DNA of 64,000 nt from DASQMT01 sp963827335 (GCA_963827335.1 CAWHAP010000018.1:124001-188000), one strand, 5' to 3'. Positions 1 through 10,479 are shown, counted from the first letter of the stretch. Program-made: numbers and translations. Notes: a model not told the origin generated them from the letters alone.

Positions 1-27
1 CGCTCGCGCAGCGGCAGACTACTGCGC

Positions 28-975
28 TCAGGCGGCGAGGATGGCGCAGGCCCGGTCGAGCTCGGCCCCGGACGCGGCGATCAGCCGGTCGGCCTCCGTG
101 CGCAGGTCGGCGAGGTTCTGGGGGCTCGCGTCGTCGAGGTCGTCCGAGGCGACCGTCAGCTCGGTCTGCAGGCGGATGTAGCGCTCGCCCATGAGCGTGC
201 GCGCCTCGTACTGGATCGTGTCCGCGACGCCGTCGAAGACCATGTTCAGCGCCGGCCGCGCCCAGCCCAGCTGCCCCCACCAGCGGGCCTCGTCGAACGT
301 GTACGCGCGGGTCTGCGCGCCCGTGCCGAGGGAGAGCATCAGCGCCAGCTCGTCCAGGCGGCCCGACGCGGCCACGTCCGCGAAGGCGCACATCGACGGG
401 TTGACGGCGTAGATGCCGCCGTCGATCAGCGGGTAGGTGCGGGCGCCCGCCACGTCGGTGACCTCGGCCGGCTCGAAGTACGTCGGGGCGGCCGCCGTCG
501 CGCGCGCGACGCGCACGAGCGGGAAGTCGTAGGCGGGGTCGGTGCGGGCGCGGGCGGAGCGGAAGAAGAACGCGAAGCGGTCGTGGATGTCGTAGGCGGT
601 GACGAACACGTCGCACAGCGCGCCGGACAGCCGCTCGTCACCCAGGTAGCGGTCCAGCGCCGCGTTCAGCCCGTCGTCCTCGTAGCGCTCGTCCACCCAG
701 CCGCCGACCGAGAACACGCGCTTGAGCAGGCTGCGGCGGAAGATCGCCGGTCCCTCCTCGACGTAGATCCCGGCCAGCTCCTCGGCGCTGTAGAGCGGCG
801 CGCCGTCCGGCCCGGGGCGCGTCAGCGCGCACGCCAGCACGCCGCCGGTCGAGGTCCCGGCGACCAGGTCGAAGAGCTCGGCGACGCGGCGGCCGGTCCT
901 GCGCTCGATCTGCGCCAGCACCAGCGCGGGGATCAGCCCCCGGATGCCGCCGCCGTCGATGCACAGGACCTTCAC
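28..975 (-). CDS. Patatin-like phospholipase
   Basis: This gene encodes a 315-aa patatin-family acylhydrolase expected to cleave lipid acyl esters. The family hallmarks are visible: the oxyanion-hole loop DGGGIRG at residues 7-13, the nucleophile elbow GTSTG with Ser42, and the aspartate of the catalytic dyad in DGG at residues 185-187. There is no signal peptide or membrane segment, so it is probably cytoplasmic or peripheral. The start is GTG; a later start would remove the glycine-rich loop. It lies 16 bp downstream of a small secreted-protein gene on the same strand. The natural lipid substrate cannot be read from the sequence. Confidence 0.9.
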   Translation of the reverse strand: MKVLCIDGGGIRGLIPALVLAQIERRTGRRVAELFDLVAGTSTGGVLACALTRPGPDGAPLYSAEELAGIYVEEGPAIFRRSLLKRVFSVGGWVDERYEDDGLNAALDRYLGDERLSGALCDVFVTAYDIHDRFAFFFRSARARTDPAYDFPLVRVARATAAAPTYFEPAEVTDVAGARTYPLIDGGIYAVNPSMCAFADVAASGRLDELALMLSLGTGAQTRAYTFDEARWWGQLGWARPALNMVFDGVADTIQYEARTLMGERYIRLQTELTVASDDLDDASPQNLADLRTEADRLIAASGAELDRACAILAA

Positions 976-991
976 GCCGCGGCGGCCGCGC

Positions 992-1351
992 TCAGGACCC
1001 GTAGTCGAATCGGATCGTCTTGAACAGCTCGTCGCCGTCGCTCGCCTTGCTGCAGCGGGCGAAGCGCAGCTCCGGCGCGGCGCGGGCGAACAGGCACGAG
1101 AAGCCGCGCACGGTGCACGAGCCGTTGGCCCGGCTGCCGCCCGGATCGCACTTGCCCGGGAGGCGGCGGGCGACCTTCCTGGCCGCAGGGCACGTGACGT
1201 TGCGGGCGAGGACGTCGCCGACGAGGAGCCCGTTGCCGGCCTCCAGGTCCCCGCAGGACTTCATGTCGTCGCGGTCCTGGGCGGATGCGGCGGGCGCGCC
1301 GGCGAGCAGCAGGCCGAGGGCGATGAGGACGGTGGGGAGGATGGTCTTCAT
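992..1351 (-). CDS. Small secreted cysteine-containing protein
   Basis: The product has 119 aa and begins with a clear Sec signal peptide: basic MKT start, hydrophobic stretch to about residue 20, and an ASA-like cleavage site near residue 24. The mature part has six cysteines (about residues 33, 54, 68, 79, 86 and 100), which suggests up to three disulfides in an exported domain. The ATG at 1351 is chosen because the longer reading frame upstream is low-complexity and the signal peptide starts exactly here; a GGGAGGG stretch lies about 8 nt upstream. I do not recognise the family. It shares the strand with the patatin-like gene and may be cotranscribed with it. Confidence 0.65.
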   Translation of the reverse strand: MKTILPTVLIALGLLLAGAPAASAQDRDDMKSCGDLEAGNGLLVGDVLARNVTCPAARKVARRLPGKCDPGGSRANGSCTVRGFSCLFARAAPELRFARCSKASDGDELFKTIRFDYGS

Positions 1352-1380
1352 GCCGCCTACCCTCCCATACGACCCCCGTC

Positions 1381-1599
1381 TCAGGCCTCGCGGCCGTGCT
1401 CGGCGGCGCTCGGCGCCTTGAAGCGCACGAGCCGGTGGGTGCCGTCGCAGAACGGGCGCAGGCGCGACTTCCCGCACCGGCACAGCGCGACGGTCTCGCG
1501 GCCGGCCTCGATCGCGTTGCCGTCCTGGTCGAGGATGCGGAACGGGCCGCGCACGAGGAGCGGGCCGTCGCGGTACGGGGTGATCGTCACGTCCTCCAT
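1381..1599 (-). CDS. CDGSH-type iron-sulfur domain protein
   Basis: This 72-aa protein is a single CDGSH domain. The signature CRCGKSRLRPFCDGTH provides the 3Cys-1His ligands Cys40, Cys42, Cys51 and His55 for a 2Fe-2S cluster. The N-terminal half matches the beta-rich lead-in typical of bacterial stand-alone CDGSH proteins. Proteins of this family are small redox or Fe-S transfer modules; the partner is unknown. GAGGAGG directly abuts the ATG, which is unusually close for a ribosome-binding site. A TAGGGC box sits 7 nt before the ATG, so a leaderless start is possible. Confidence 0.85.
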   Translation of the reverse strand: MEDVTITPYRDGPLLVRGPFRILDQDGNAIEAGRETVALCRCGKSRLRPFCDGTHRLVRFKAPSAAEHGREA

Positions 1600-1629
1600 C
1601 CTCCTCGCCCTACCCGGGGCGGGAGCGAC

Positions 1630-2373
1630 TCAGGCAGCGCGGGCGCGGGGCGCGGACGTGAAGCCGTGCGCGAGCAGGGCACGCGGCGCGGCAACCGCCG
1701 GCGCGTCGTCCGCGACGCCGTGCGCGGCCAGCACCTCGAGCGCGGCGGACAGCTGCGGGGGGCGCGACGTGCCGTGGGCGTCGGAGGCGATCACGTCCGC
1801 GCGGCCGCTGCGCAGCAGCTCGAGCCCCCACGCGCGGGCGCTCGCCGTGTGGCGGCCGGTGAGCGAGGAGGCGTTGACCTGGAGCCGCGCGCCGGCGGCG
1901 CGCTCGGCATCGATCGCGCCCTCGGTCCGCATCAGCTCCTCGCAGCGCTCGGGATGCCCGATCAGCGTGCCGAAGCCGCGCGCCCGCAGCTCCGCGGTCG
2001 CCGCGAGGAACGCCGGCGCGTCGCCGAACAGCGGCGCCTCGATCAGCACCCAGCGCCGCCCGGCCGGCCCGTGCGCGATCGCCTCGAGCTGCCGGTCGTC
2101 GAGCGCGGCCACGTCGTCGTGGGCCAGCTCCGCGCCGGCCTGCACCTCGAGCTCGACCCGCGCGCGCCGCAGCGCCTCCTGCACCTCGCGCACGAGCCCC
2201 GGGAGCGCGGGGAGCGCATCGGCCGCGAGCACGTCGCGGACGTGCGGCGTGACCGTGACGACGCCGGTGCCGTCGGCGACGGCCATCCGCGCCAGCTCGA
2301 CGGCGCCGGCCAGGTCGGCCGGCCCGTCGTCGATGCCGGGCAGCAGGTGGAAGTGGAGCTCGGTGCGTCGCAC
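1630..2373 (-). CDS. CpsB/YwqE-family PHP phosphatase
   Basis: The product is a PHP-fold metallophosphatase of the CpsB/YwqE type, whose members dephosphorylate bacterial tyrosine kinases controlling polysaccharide export. The diagnostic N-terminal motif HFHLLPGIDDG gives the metal ligands, and later GHPER and SDAHG motifs complete the metal site. A GTG at 2394 would add seven unlikely residues. The GTG at 2373 is preferred because AAGGGG precedes it and the metal motif then begins near residue 7. No cognate kinase or capsule gene is nearby, so the tyrosine-phosphatase role is a family inference and another phosphoesterase substrate is possible. Confidence 0.75.
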   Translation of the reverse strand: MRRTELHFHLLPGIDDGPADLAGAVELARMAVADGTGVVTVTPHVRDVLAADALPALPGLVREVQEALRRARVELEVQAGAELAHDDVAALDDRQLEAIAHGPAGRRWVLIEAPLFGDAPAFLAATAELRARGFGTLIGHPERCEELMRTEGAIDAERAAGARLQVNASSLTGRHTASARAWGLELLRSGRADVIASDAHGTSRPPQLSAALEVLAAHGVADDAPAVAAPRALLAHGFTSAPRARAA

Positions 2374-2421
2374 GTCCCCCTTACCGTGACACACGCCCGG
2401 CGACGTCCTGTGACCGCGGTG

Positions 2422-4700
2422 TCACTCCGCCCGCAGTGCGCGCGCCGGCGCGAGCGCGGCGGCGCGCCGTGCGGCGAGGGCGCTCACGGCCGCGGTGACG
2501 AGCAGCCCCGCGGGCAGGGCGAGCGCGAGCAGCAGCGGGGACGGCACGACGACGACGTCGGGGCCGTCGGACGGATCGGTGCGGGCGACGAGGAAGCCGA
2601 GCAGCCAGGCGCCGGCCGGCACGCCGAGCAGCGCGCCGGGGACGGCGAGCGCCGCGCCGCCGGCGAGCACGGTCCCGGCCACCTGCCGTGGCGTCGCGCC
2701 GATCGTCCCGAGCACGGCGAGGTCGCGCTCGCGCTCGCGGAGCCCGAGCAGCAGCGTGGTGAGGAGGTTGACGAGGCCGATCGCGACCACGAGCCCCGTC
2801 ACGCCGTAGACGATCGGCCGCAGCTCGCCGGCCTCGCGCTGCAGCGAGACCCGCGGCCGGCCGACGCCGATGCGCCCGCCCCCGGCCCGCGCGAGCGCGT
2901 CCGCCACCGCGGCCTCGTCCGCGCCGTCGCGGAGCCGCAGCACCCAGGCGGGGTCGTGCAGCAGCGCGCGGGTGGCCGGCGGCAGGGTCGCGGGGGTCAG
3001 CACGACCGCGCGGCCGCCGGCGTCCGGCTCCACGTGCCGGCCGACGATGCGGGCCGAGAACGGCATCCCGCGGACGCTGAGCTCGATGCGGTCGCCGACC
3101 CGCGCGCCCAGCGCCTCCAGCAGCCCGCGGCCCGCGGTGACCTCGCCCGGCCCGTCGACCCCGCGGCCCTCCGGCACGGCGAAGCGGAACGGCGCGAGCG
3201 GCCCGTCCACGACCCGCGCGCGGACCTCGGCCGCGGCGGCCGGCGCGATCAGCGGGAGCTCGCCGACGCGGGCGACCGCGCGCACGGACGGCCCGCCGGC
3301 AGCGGCGATCAGCCGCTCCATCTCCCGCGCCGGCACGCCGGCGGGCGAGAGCGAGATGTCCCACGGCCGCGCGCGCAGCGCCGGGTCGCCGGCCAGCCGG
3401 TCCATCGTCGCCTCGAACCCGAGGGCGCACACGACGAGCACGGCGGCCATCGCGAGCGAGCCGAGCGTGAGCAGCGAGCGCGCCCGCTGGGCGAACGCGT
3501 CCTTGATCCCGAGCCCCACGACCGCGGGGAGCCGCAGGCGGCGGGCGAGCGCCGCGAGGCGCGAGGCGCGGGCGCTGGTCACGTCGCGGCCCAGCGCGAG
3601 GCCGGAGACGGGCGAGCGGCGGCCGGCCCGCGCCGCCGGCAGGGCCGTCGCGGCGATCACCACGAGCAGCGTGGCGGCGAAGGCGACCGCCGCCGCGCCG
3701 CCGCCCGGGCGGCCCGGGGCGGCGGTGCCGATGAACGGCCCGTCCTCCAGCAGGGCGGGCGCGAGCAGCGCACCCAGCGCCAGGCCCGGCACCGCGGCGA
3801 CGGCGGCGAGCGCCGCGTAGAAGCCGATCAGCAGCAGCGCGGCCTGGCCCGGGGTCAGGCCCACGGCGCGCAGAAGCGCCACCTGCCGCCGCTGCGCGAT
3901 CACCCGGCCACCGATCGCGGTGGCGAGCGTGAACGCCGTGCCGAGGAGCGCGAGCAGCGTCGCGGTGGCCATGATCGCCACCCGGCGCTCGGCCGACTCG
4001 GTGAAGTCGGCGCGCCACGTGGCGGCCTGCCCGATCCGCACGGTCGCGGCCCGGGCGCGGCCGGGGGCGGTGCCCGCGAAGCGCGCCGACGCGGCAGGAT
4101 CGCGCAGCCGCAGCGGCGCCGACACCCGGCGGACGCCGCCGGGCGGGGCGAGCGCGCGCACGTCGTCGGCGAGCGCCCAGCCGCCGCCGACGAAGCGTCC
4201 CAGCGAGGCGAGGCCGACGACGCGCAGCGTGCGCCGCCGCGCGCCCGCGCCGACCTGCAGCACGGCGCCGGGCGCGATCCCGTGCTGGTCGGCGAGCGCT
4301 GGGTCGACCAGCACCTCGCCGCGGTCGCGAAGCCCGCGGCCCGCGAAGACGAGCGGGCGGTCGAGCGCCGGTCGCGCGGGCAGTCCGGTGAGCGTGATCC
4401 GCTGGAGCGACGTGCCGGGCGCCCGCGCCGCGGCCTCGACCACCGGGCGCAGCGCGCCGGCCCGCGCCACCTCGGGCAGCGCCGCGACGCGGGCGACCGC
4501 GGCCGGCGTGCCGTCGGCGACGACGTCGGGCCCCGCCGTGGCACGCACGAGGTCGTCCCACGGCGCGTCGAACGCGGCGCGCACGTGGAGCGTGACGAGC
4601 ACCGTGCCCGCCGCGAGCGCGACGACCAGGCCGGTCATCAGCGCCTGGCCGGGGCGGGCGCGCAGGTCGGCCCGGATGAGCCGCAGCGCCGCGCGTCCCA

Positions 4701-4701
<1 letters not shown>
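2422..4701 (-). CDS. FtsX/MacB-like ABC transporter permease
   Basis: A 759-aa membrane protein of the FtsX-like permease superfamily. It has an N-terminal transmembrane segment, a large extracytoplasmic domain, then two FtsX core units of three to four helices each (about residues 225-340 and 630-755) separated by a second extracytoplasmic region. This two-core layout is typical of single-polypeptide MacB/LolC-like exporters in Gram-positive bacteria. The ATG at 4701 overlaps the upstream ATPase stop as TGATG, so the two are translationally coupled. The upstream PadR regulator implies substrate- or stress-responsive export, often of lipids, peptides or drugs. The substrate is unknown. Confidence 0.85.
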
Positions 4702-5431
<730 letters not shown>

Positions 5432-5435
<4 letters not shown>

Positions 5436-5938
5436 GGGGCGAGCACCGCCTCGCAGCGGTCGAGCCAGCGCAGGTCCGCCTCCAGGTGCAGGGCCGCGCC
5501 CTCCACGAGCAGCGCGGTGACCGGCTCCTCGCCGCCGCCCTCCAGGACCCGCTCGAGCTCGCCGAGGGCGCCGAGGTAGGCCGCGCGCTGCGCCGCGATC
5601 AGCGCGGCCGGGTCGGCGAGGCCGAGGTCGTGCGCGAAGTGGAGCTTCATGAAGAAGTCGTCGCGCAGCCGGGTCGGCGCGCTCGGCGCGCCCATCCATT
5701 CGCGCAGCGCGGCGCGGCCCGTGTCGGTCAGGCGGTAGACGCGCTTGTCCGGGCGGCCGTCCTGGTGCACGGCGTCGTCGCGCACGAGCTCGTCGCGCTG
5801 GAGGCGCTGCAGGGTCGTGTAGACCTGGCCGGCGTTGAGCGGCGCCAGCACGGCGCCGAAGCGCTCCTCGAGCGCCCGCCGGATCTCGTAGCCGTGGGCC
5901 GGCGCGTCCGCCAGCAGGGCGAGGACGGGGTACCGCAT
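5432..5938 (-). CDS. PadR-family transcriptional regulator
   Basis: A 168-aa PadR regulator. The N-terminal winged helix includes the hallmark HGYEIRRALEE segment followed by VYTTLQRLQRDELV and the wing RVYRLTDTGR (about residues 15-80). The C-terminal half is the helical dimerisation region. It is the first gene of the exporter operon and is divergent from metH with 85 bp between the start codons. An inverted repeat overlaps its own start codon, consistent with autorepression. No ribosome-binding site is visible, so a leaderless mRNA is plausible. The effector is unknown. Confidence 0.88.
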
Positions 5939-5966
5939 ACTTGCTATGGATAACGAGTATCTATGC
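5935..5966. promoter_or_regulatory. Candidate PadR operator, inverted repeat
   Basis: An imperfect 32-bp inverted repeat with outer arms GCATA and TATGC (22 bp apart) and several matching inner positions. Its left arm covers the padR start codon. It is AT-richer than its surroundings. Position and symmetry fit an autoregulatory PadR site; binding is inferred. Confidence 0.45.
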
Positions 5967-5984
5967 GAGTGTCAAGCCGCAACC

Positions 5985-6015
5985 TTGCCACACCTTTGTC
6001 AAGGTTCGCTATCTT
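5985..6015 (+). promoter_or_regulatory. Putative metH promoter
   Basis: TTGCCA (5985-5990) and TATCTT (6010-6015) are spaced by 19 bp. The TATCTT box ends 8 nt before the metH ATG at 6024 and no Shine-Dalgarno sequence intervenes, so the transcript may be leaderless. There is no room for a cobalamin or SAM riboswitch in front of metH. Confidence 0.45.
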
Positions 6016-6023
6016 GGTTGGCA

Positions 6024-9000
6024 ATGCGCGATTACCTGGCTGCCACCCGTGACCGCGTCGTCGTCTTCGACGGGAGCATGGGCGCGACGCTCGAGCAGTT
6101 CGACCTCTCCCTCGAGCACGACTACAAGCTGCCCGGGCGCGCGCACGAGGCGCTCGTCCTCAACCGTCCCGACGTCATCGGCGCCCTGCACGCCTCCATG
6201 GTCGACGTGGGCGCCGAGGTCGTGGAGACCGACACGTTCCAGGCCTCCCGCATCAAGCTCGAGGAATGGGGCCTGGAGGACCACACCTACGAGATCAACC
6301 GCAAGGCCGCCGAGATCGCGCGCGCCGCGATCGGCGAGCAGCGGTTCGTCGCCGGCTCGATCGGCCCGACCGGCCATCTGCCCGCGTCCGACGACCCCAC
6401 GCTCGGGAAGATCACGTTCCGCGAGCTCGTCGCCGTGTTCGAGGAGCAGGCCCGCGGCCTGATCGACGGCGGGTCGGACCTGCTGATCATCGAGACGGCG
6501 CAGGACATCCTCGAGGTCAAGGCCGCCGTGTTCGGGGCTCGCGAGGCGTTCAAGGCCGCCGGCCGCTCGGTGCCGATCCAGACCTCGGTCTCGCTGCTGC
6601 CGAACGGCGGCAAGATGCTGCTCGGCACGGACATCTCGGCCGTGCTGGCCACGCTCGAGGCGCTCAGGGTCGACGTCATCGGCCTGAACTGCTCGACCGG
6701 CCCCGAGGACATGCGCGACGCGATCCGCTTCCTCGGCGAGTTCTGCCCGCTGCCGGTGCAGTGCATCCCGAACGCCGGCATCCCGCACCAGGGGCCGGAG
6801 GGCGAGACGATCTTCCCCGAGGGCCCCGACACCCTGGCCGACACGCTCGGCGAGTTCGTCGAGCGCTACGGCGTGTCGATCGTCGGCGGCTGCTGCGGCA
6901 CCACCACCGAGCACATCGCGGCGATCGTCGAGCGCGTCGGCGGCCGCGGCCCGGGCGAGCGCCCCGCGCCGCGCGCGCCGCACGTCTCCTCGATGATGAC
7001 GGCGACCCCGCTCGCCCAGGACCCGGCTCCGACGCTGGTCGGCGAGCGCGTGAACTCGCAGGGCTCGCGCAAGGCCAAGGAAATGCTGCTCGCCGACGAC
7101 TACGACGGCATCGTCCAGGTCGCCGAGGACCAGGTGGAGGGCGGGGCGCACGTGCTCGACCTGTGCGTCGCGCTGACCGAGCGCCAGGACGAGGACGAGC
7201 AGATGCGCCTCGTCGCCAAGAAGGTGTCGCTCACGCAGCCCGCGCCGATCCAGGTCGACTCGACCGAGCCCGACGTGATCGAGCTCGCGCTCGAGCAGAT
7301 CCCGGGCCGCGCGATCGTCAACTCGATCAACCTCGAGGCCGGCCGCGACAAGCTCGACCGCGTCGCGCCGATCGCCAGGGCGCACGGCGCCGCGCTGATC
7401 GCGCTGACCATCGACGAGGTCGGGATGGCCAAGACGCGCGAGCGCAAGGTCGAGATCGCGGAGCGCATCCACGGGCTCGTGTGCGAGGAGCACGGGATCG
7501 AGCCGGAGCTGCTCATCTTCGACCTGCTCACGTTCACGCTCACCACGGGCGACGAGGAGTGGCGGCCGTCCGCGGTCGAGACGATCGAGGGCATCCGGAT
7601 GGTCAAGGAGGCGCTGCCCGGCGTGCTCACGTCGCTCGGCGTGTCGAACGTGTCGTTCGGCGTCGGGCTCGCGGCCCGCTCCGTCCTGAACTCCGTCTTC
7701 CTGCACCACTGCGTCGAGGCCGGGCTGGACCTCGCGATGGTCAACCCCAACCACATCACGCCCTACGCGGAGATCGACGAGCTCGAGCGCAAGCTCGCCG
7801 ACGACCTCGTGCTCAACCGCAGCGAGGATGCGCTCGAGCACTTCATCGCGCACTTCGAGGGCAAGGCCGCGGGCGCCGACGAGGCCGAGGCGGCGGACCC
7901 CACCGCGGGCATGGAGCCCGAGGAGGCGCTGCACTGGCACATCCTGCGCCGCAAGAAGGACGGCGTGGAGGGGCAGATCGACCTCTCCGTGGAGAAGATC
8001 GGCGCGGTGCCGACGCTCAACGACGTGCTGCTGCCCGCCATGAAGGAGGTCGGCGACAAGTTCGGCGCCGGCGAGCTGATCCTGCCGTTCGTGCTCCAGA
8101 GCGCCGAGGTGATGAAGCGCGCCGTCGCGCAGCTCGAGAAGTACCTCGACAAGCTCGAGGGCTACACGAAGGGCACCGTCGTGCTCGCCACCGTGTTCGG
8201 CGACGTGCACGACATCGGCAAGTCGCTCGTCAACACCATCCTCACCAACAACGGCTACACGGTCGTCGACCTCGGCAAGCAGGTCCCGATCGGCACGATC
8301 CTCGATGCCGCGCGCGAGCACGACGCGACCGCGATCGGGCTGAGCGCGCTGCTCGTCTCGACCTCCAAGCAGATGCCGCTGTGCGTCTCCGAGCTGCACT
8401 CGCACGGCATGGAGTTCCCGCTGCTGGTCGGCGGCGCCGCGATCAACCGCAAGTTCGGGCTGCGCGCCAACTACCCCGACGGCAAGGAGTCCGACGCGAT
8501 CTACGGGCCGGGCGTCTTCTACTGCAAGGATGCCTTCGAGGGGCTCGCCGTGATGGACAAGCTCGTCGACGCCGACGCGCGCGGCGCGCTGGTCGAGAAG
8601 CTCCGCGAGGATGCGCGCAAGCTGCGCGAGGAGGGCGAGGTCGAGGTCGTGCACAACTTCGCCGACGACTCGGTCCGCTCCCCCGTCGCCACCGACGCGC
8701 CGGTCCCCGAGCCGCCGTTCTGGGGCGTGCGGGAGATCGAGGTCGACCTCGACGAGGTCTACCCGCACCTCGACACCCACGTGCTGTTCAAGCTCCACTG
8801 GGGCGGGCGCGGCGTGAAGGGCGACGCGTGGCGCGACCTGCTCGCGAACGACTTCCGGCCGCGGCTCGAGCGCATGTGGGCCGAGCAGGACTGGCTGCAT
8901 CCGCGCGCGCTGCTGGGCTACTTCCCCTGCTACTCCGAGGGCAACGAGATCGTGGTGCTCGACCCGGACGACCGGGCGACCGAGCGGACCCGGCTCGTCT

Positions 9001-9545
9001 GCCCGCGCCAGCCCAACGGCGACCGCATCTGCCTGGCCGACTTCTACCGGCCGAAGGACAGCGGCGAGCTCGACGTGATCGCGCTCCAGGCCGTGACGGT
9101 GGGCGACGAGGTCACCGAGCTTATGGCGCAGCTGGAGACCGACGGCGAGTTCGCCGAGCAGCTCTTCACCCACGGGCTCGGCGTGCAGGTCGCCGAGGGC
9201 CTGGCGGAGTGGCTGCACTGGCGCGTCCGCCGCGACCTCGGGATCGACGAGACCCAGGGCCGCCGCTACTCGTGGGGCTACCCGGCGATCCCGGACCAGT
9301 CCGAGCACGAGAAGGTCGACACGCTGCTGGGCCTGGAGCAGATCGGGATGCGCCTGACCGACGGCTACGCGCCGACGCCCGAGCAGTCCACGCTCGCGGT
9401 CATCGCGCACCACCCCGAGGCGATCTACTTCGGCACCACGAGCGGGCGGCTCCTGCCGGACGGCCACAAGGGCCGGCGCGACGACGTCATCAAGGGCTCG
9501 CCGCGCGACCCGTCGCGCCTCGAGGCCGCCGCAGCGCTGGAGTAG
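6024..9545 (+). CDS. metH: Cobalamin-dependent methionine synthase
   Basis: The 1173-aa product methylates homocysteine from 5-methyltetrahydrofolate via methylcobalamin. The modules are in canonical order. The homocysteine/zinc barrel (about residues 1-310) has the zinc cysteines in GLNCSTGP (about 218-225) and GGCCGTT (about 288-294). The pterin-binding barrel starts near VGERVNSQGSRKAKE (about 335). The cap and cobalamin-binding domain has DVHDIGK with the cobalt-ligand histidine near residue 729. The SAM-dependent activation domain (about 900-1173) includes AIPDQSEHEK. Length is close to the roughly 1200 aa usual for MetH. The ATG at 6024 is chosen over an upstream GTG/ATG frame because the barrel begins at MRDYLAATRD. 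It forms a single-gene unit divergent from padR. Confidence 0.96.
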   Translation: MRDYLAATRDRVVVFDGSMGATLEQFDLSLEHDYKLPGRAHEALVLNRPDVIGALHASMVDVGAEVVETDTFQASRIKLEEWGLEDHTYEINRKAAEIARAAIGEQRFVAGSIGPTGHLPASDDPTLGKITFRELVAVFEEQARGLIDGGSDLLIIETAQDILEVKAAVFGAREAFKAAGRSVPIQTSVSLLPNGGKMLLGTDISAVLATLEALRVDVIGLNCSTGPEDMRDAIRFLGEFCPLPVQCIPNAGIPHQGPEGETIFPEGPDTLADTLGEFVERYGVSIVGGCCGTTTEHIAAIVERVGGRGPGERPAPRAPHVSSMMTATPLAQDPAPTLVGERVNSQGSRKAKEMLLADDYDGIVQVAEDQVEGGAHVLDLCVALTERQDEDEQMRLVAKKVSLTQPAPIQVDSTEPDVIELALEQIPGRAIVNSINLEAGRDKLDRVAPIARAHGAALIALTIDEVGMAKTRERKVEIAERIHGLVCEEHGIEPELLIFDLLTFTLTTGDEEWRPSAVETIEGIRMVKEALPGVLTSLGVSNVSFGVGLAARSVLNSVFLHHCVEAGLDLAMVNPNHITPYAEIDELERKLADDLVLNRSEDALEHFIAHFEGKAAGADEAEAADPTAGMEPEEALHWHILRRKKDGVEGQIDLSVEKIGAVPTLNDVLLPAMKEVGDKFGAGELILPFVLQSAEVMKRAVAQLEKYLDKLEGYTKGTVVLATVFGDVHDIGKSLVNTILTNNGYTVVDLGKQVPIGTILDAAREHDATAIGLSALLVSTSKQMPLCVSELHSHGMEFPLLVGGAAINRKFGLRANYPDGKESDAIYGPGVFYCKDAFEGLAVMDKLVDADARGALVEKLREDARKLREEGEVEVVHNFADDSVRSPVATDAPVPEPPFWGVREIEVDLDEVYPHLDTHVLFKLHWGGRGVKGDAWRDLLANDFRPRLERMWAEQDWLHPRALLGYFPCYSEGNEIVVLDPDDRATERTRLVCPRQPNGDRICLADFYRPKDSGELDVIALQAVTVGDEVTELMAQLETDGEFAEQLFTHGLGVQVAEGLAEWLHWRVRRDLGIDETQGRRYSWGYPAIPDQSEHEKVDTLLGLEQIGMRLTDGYAPTPEQSTLAVIAHHPEAIYFGTTSGRLLPDGHKGRRDDVIKGSPRDPSRLEAAAALE

Positions 9546-9560
9546 GGGGGCGAATCCCGC

Positions 9561-9605
9561 TCCGTTGCGCCTCGATCCCGCTATGCGGGATCAGAACGCA
9601 ACGGA
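9561..9605. other. Two-tier hairpin over the DUF559 gene start
   Basis: The outer arms TCCGTTGCG and CGCAACGGA (9 bp, perfect) flank a 4x4 internal loop, and the inner arms GATCCCGC and GCGGGATC (8 bp, perfect) close a TAT loop. The ATG at 9583 of the following gene lies in the loop, and an alternative TTG start (9565) lies in the stem. It may terminate metH transcription or hide the start codon. It lacks a T-tract. Confidence 0.7.
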
Positions 9606-10479
9606 TGCAGCGATCGCGATGCTCGCCGTCCGTCAGGGCGGGGTCGTCGATCACGGGCAGCTGCGCGTGATCGGGCTCAGCTCGAGCGGCATCGGCCGGC
9701 GCGTTGACTGCGGGCGGCTGCATCGACTCCATCGCGGCGTCTACGCCGTCGGACACCCGCAGGTAGGAGAGGCGGGGAGACGATGGGCGGCGGTGCTCGC
9801 GTGCGGGCCGGAAGCGGTGCTGAGCCATCGCAGTGCGGCTGCCGCGTGGGATCTGATGCGCGGTGGCGGCGTGATCCACGTGACAGTCGGCCGCGGCGGA
9901 CGGAGGGCGCCCGCCGGCGTCCGGCTCCACCGGACCCGGGTGGGATCGCCCAGCGAGCTCACGATCCTGCGCGGGCTGCCGATCACCACGCCCGCCCGCA
10001 CGCTCCTGGACCTCGCGGCCAGCGGAGTCCGCGACCGCCGGCTCGAACGTCTCGTTGACCGCGCGGAGTTGCTCGGCCTCGTGGACTTCGCGCAGCTTCG
10101 CGCGATGAGCCGCCACCGCCCCGGATCCGCTCCCCTCAATGCGGTGTTGTCCCGGTACGCCCCCGGTCCCGTCGACACGCGCAGCCGCCTCGAGGAGATC
10201 GTGTACGAGCTGTGTGACGCGCACGGTCTGCCGCGGCCGAACGTCAACACCATCATTGAGGGAGACGTTCGCGATTTCGCCTGGCCGCAGCGGCGCCTCG
10301 TGGTCGAGGCGGATTCGTACACGTGGCACCGCTCGCCGAGCGCCCTGAACGACGACCGAGCACGCGACGTCCCCCTCGTCCTGGCGGGATGGCGCGTCCT
10401 GCGCTTCACCTGGGATCAGGTCACCAAGCGCCGCGGATGGGTGATCCGGGCGCTGCATCAGGCACTCGTGGCGCCTTGA
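9583..10479 (+). CDS. AbiEi antitoxin-like / DUF559 protein
   Basis: A 298-aa protein with an N-terminal winged-helix region like AbiEi-type antitoxins (LAVRQGGVVDHGQL, then RLHRGVYAVGHP, about residues 10-60). The C-terminal DUF559 domain, related to Vsr-type endonucleases, spans about residues 195-298 (RDFAWPQRRLVVEADSYTWH, then VLRFTWDQV). This fusion is common and often multicopy in actinobacteria; its biochemical role is unproven. No AbiEii nucleotidyltransferase toxin partner is adjacent. A TTG at 9565 would add six residues. Both gene ends sit inside strong hairpins with identical CGC-TAT-GCG tips, and fragments antisense to it occur elsewhere in the window. Confidence 0.8.
   Translation: MRDQNATDAAIAMLAVRQGGVVDHGQLRVIGLSSSGIGRRVDCGRLHRLHRGVYAVGHPQVGEAGRRWAAVLACGPEAVLSHRSAAAAWDLMRGGGVIHVTVGRGGRRAPAGVRLHRTRVGSPSELTILRGLPITTPARTLLDLAASGVRDRRLERLVDRAELLGLVDFAQLRAMSRHRPGSAPLNAVLSRYAPGPVDTRSRLEEIVYELCDAHGLPRPNVNTIIEGDVRDFAWPQRRLVVEADSYTWHRSPSALNDDRARDVPLVLAGWRVLRFTWDQVTKRRGWVIRALHQALVAP

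Noticed and set aside
6009..9467. A 1152-aa open frame antisense to metH
   Set aside because: It mirrors metH codon by codon, is dominated by Arg/Val/Asp/Leu runs and has no recognisable domain; it is an effect of high GC at codon position three.
9583..10479. Complete AbiE toxin-antitoxin system
   Set aside because: No AbiEii-type nucleotidyltransferase gene is adjacent; only the antitoxin-like domain is present.
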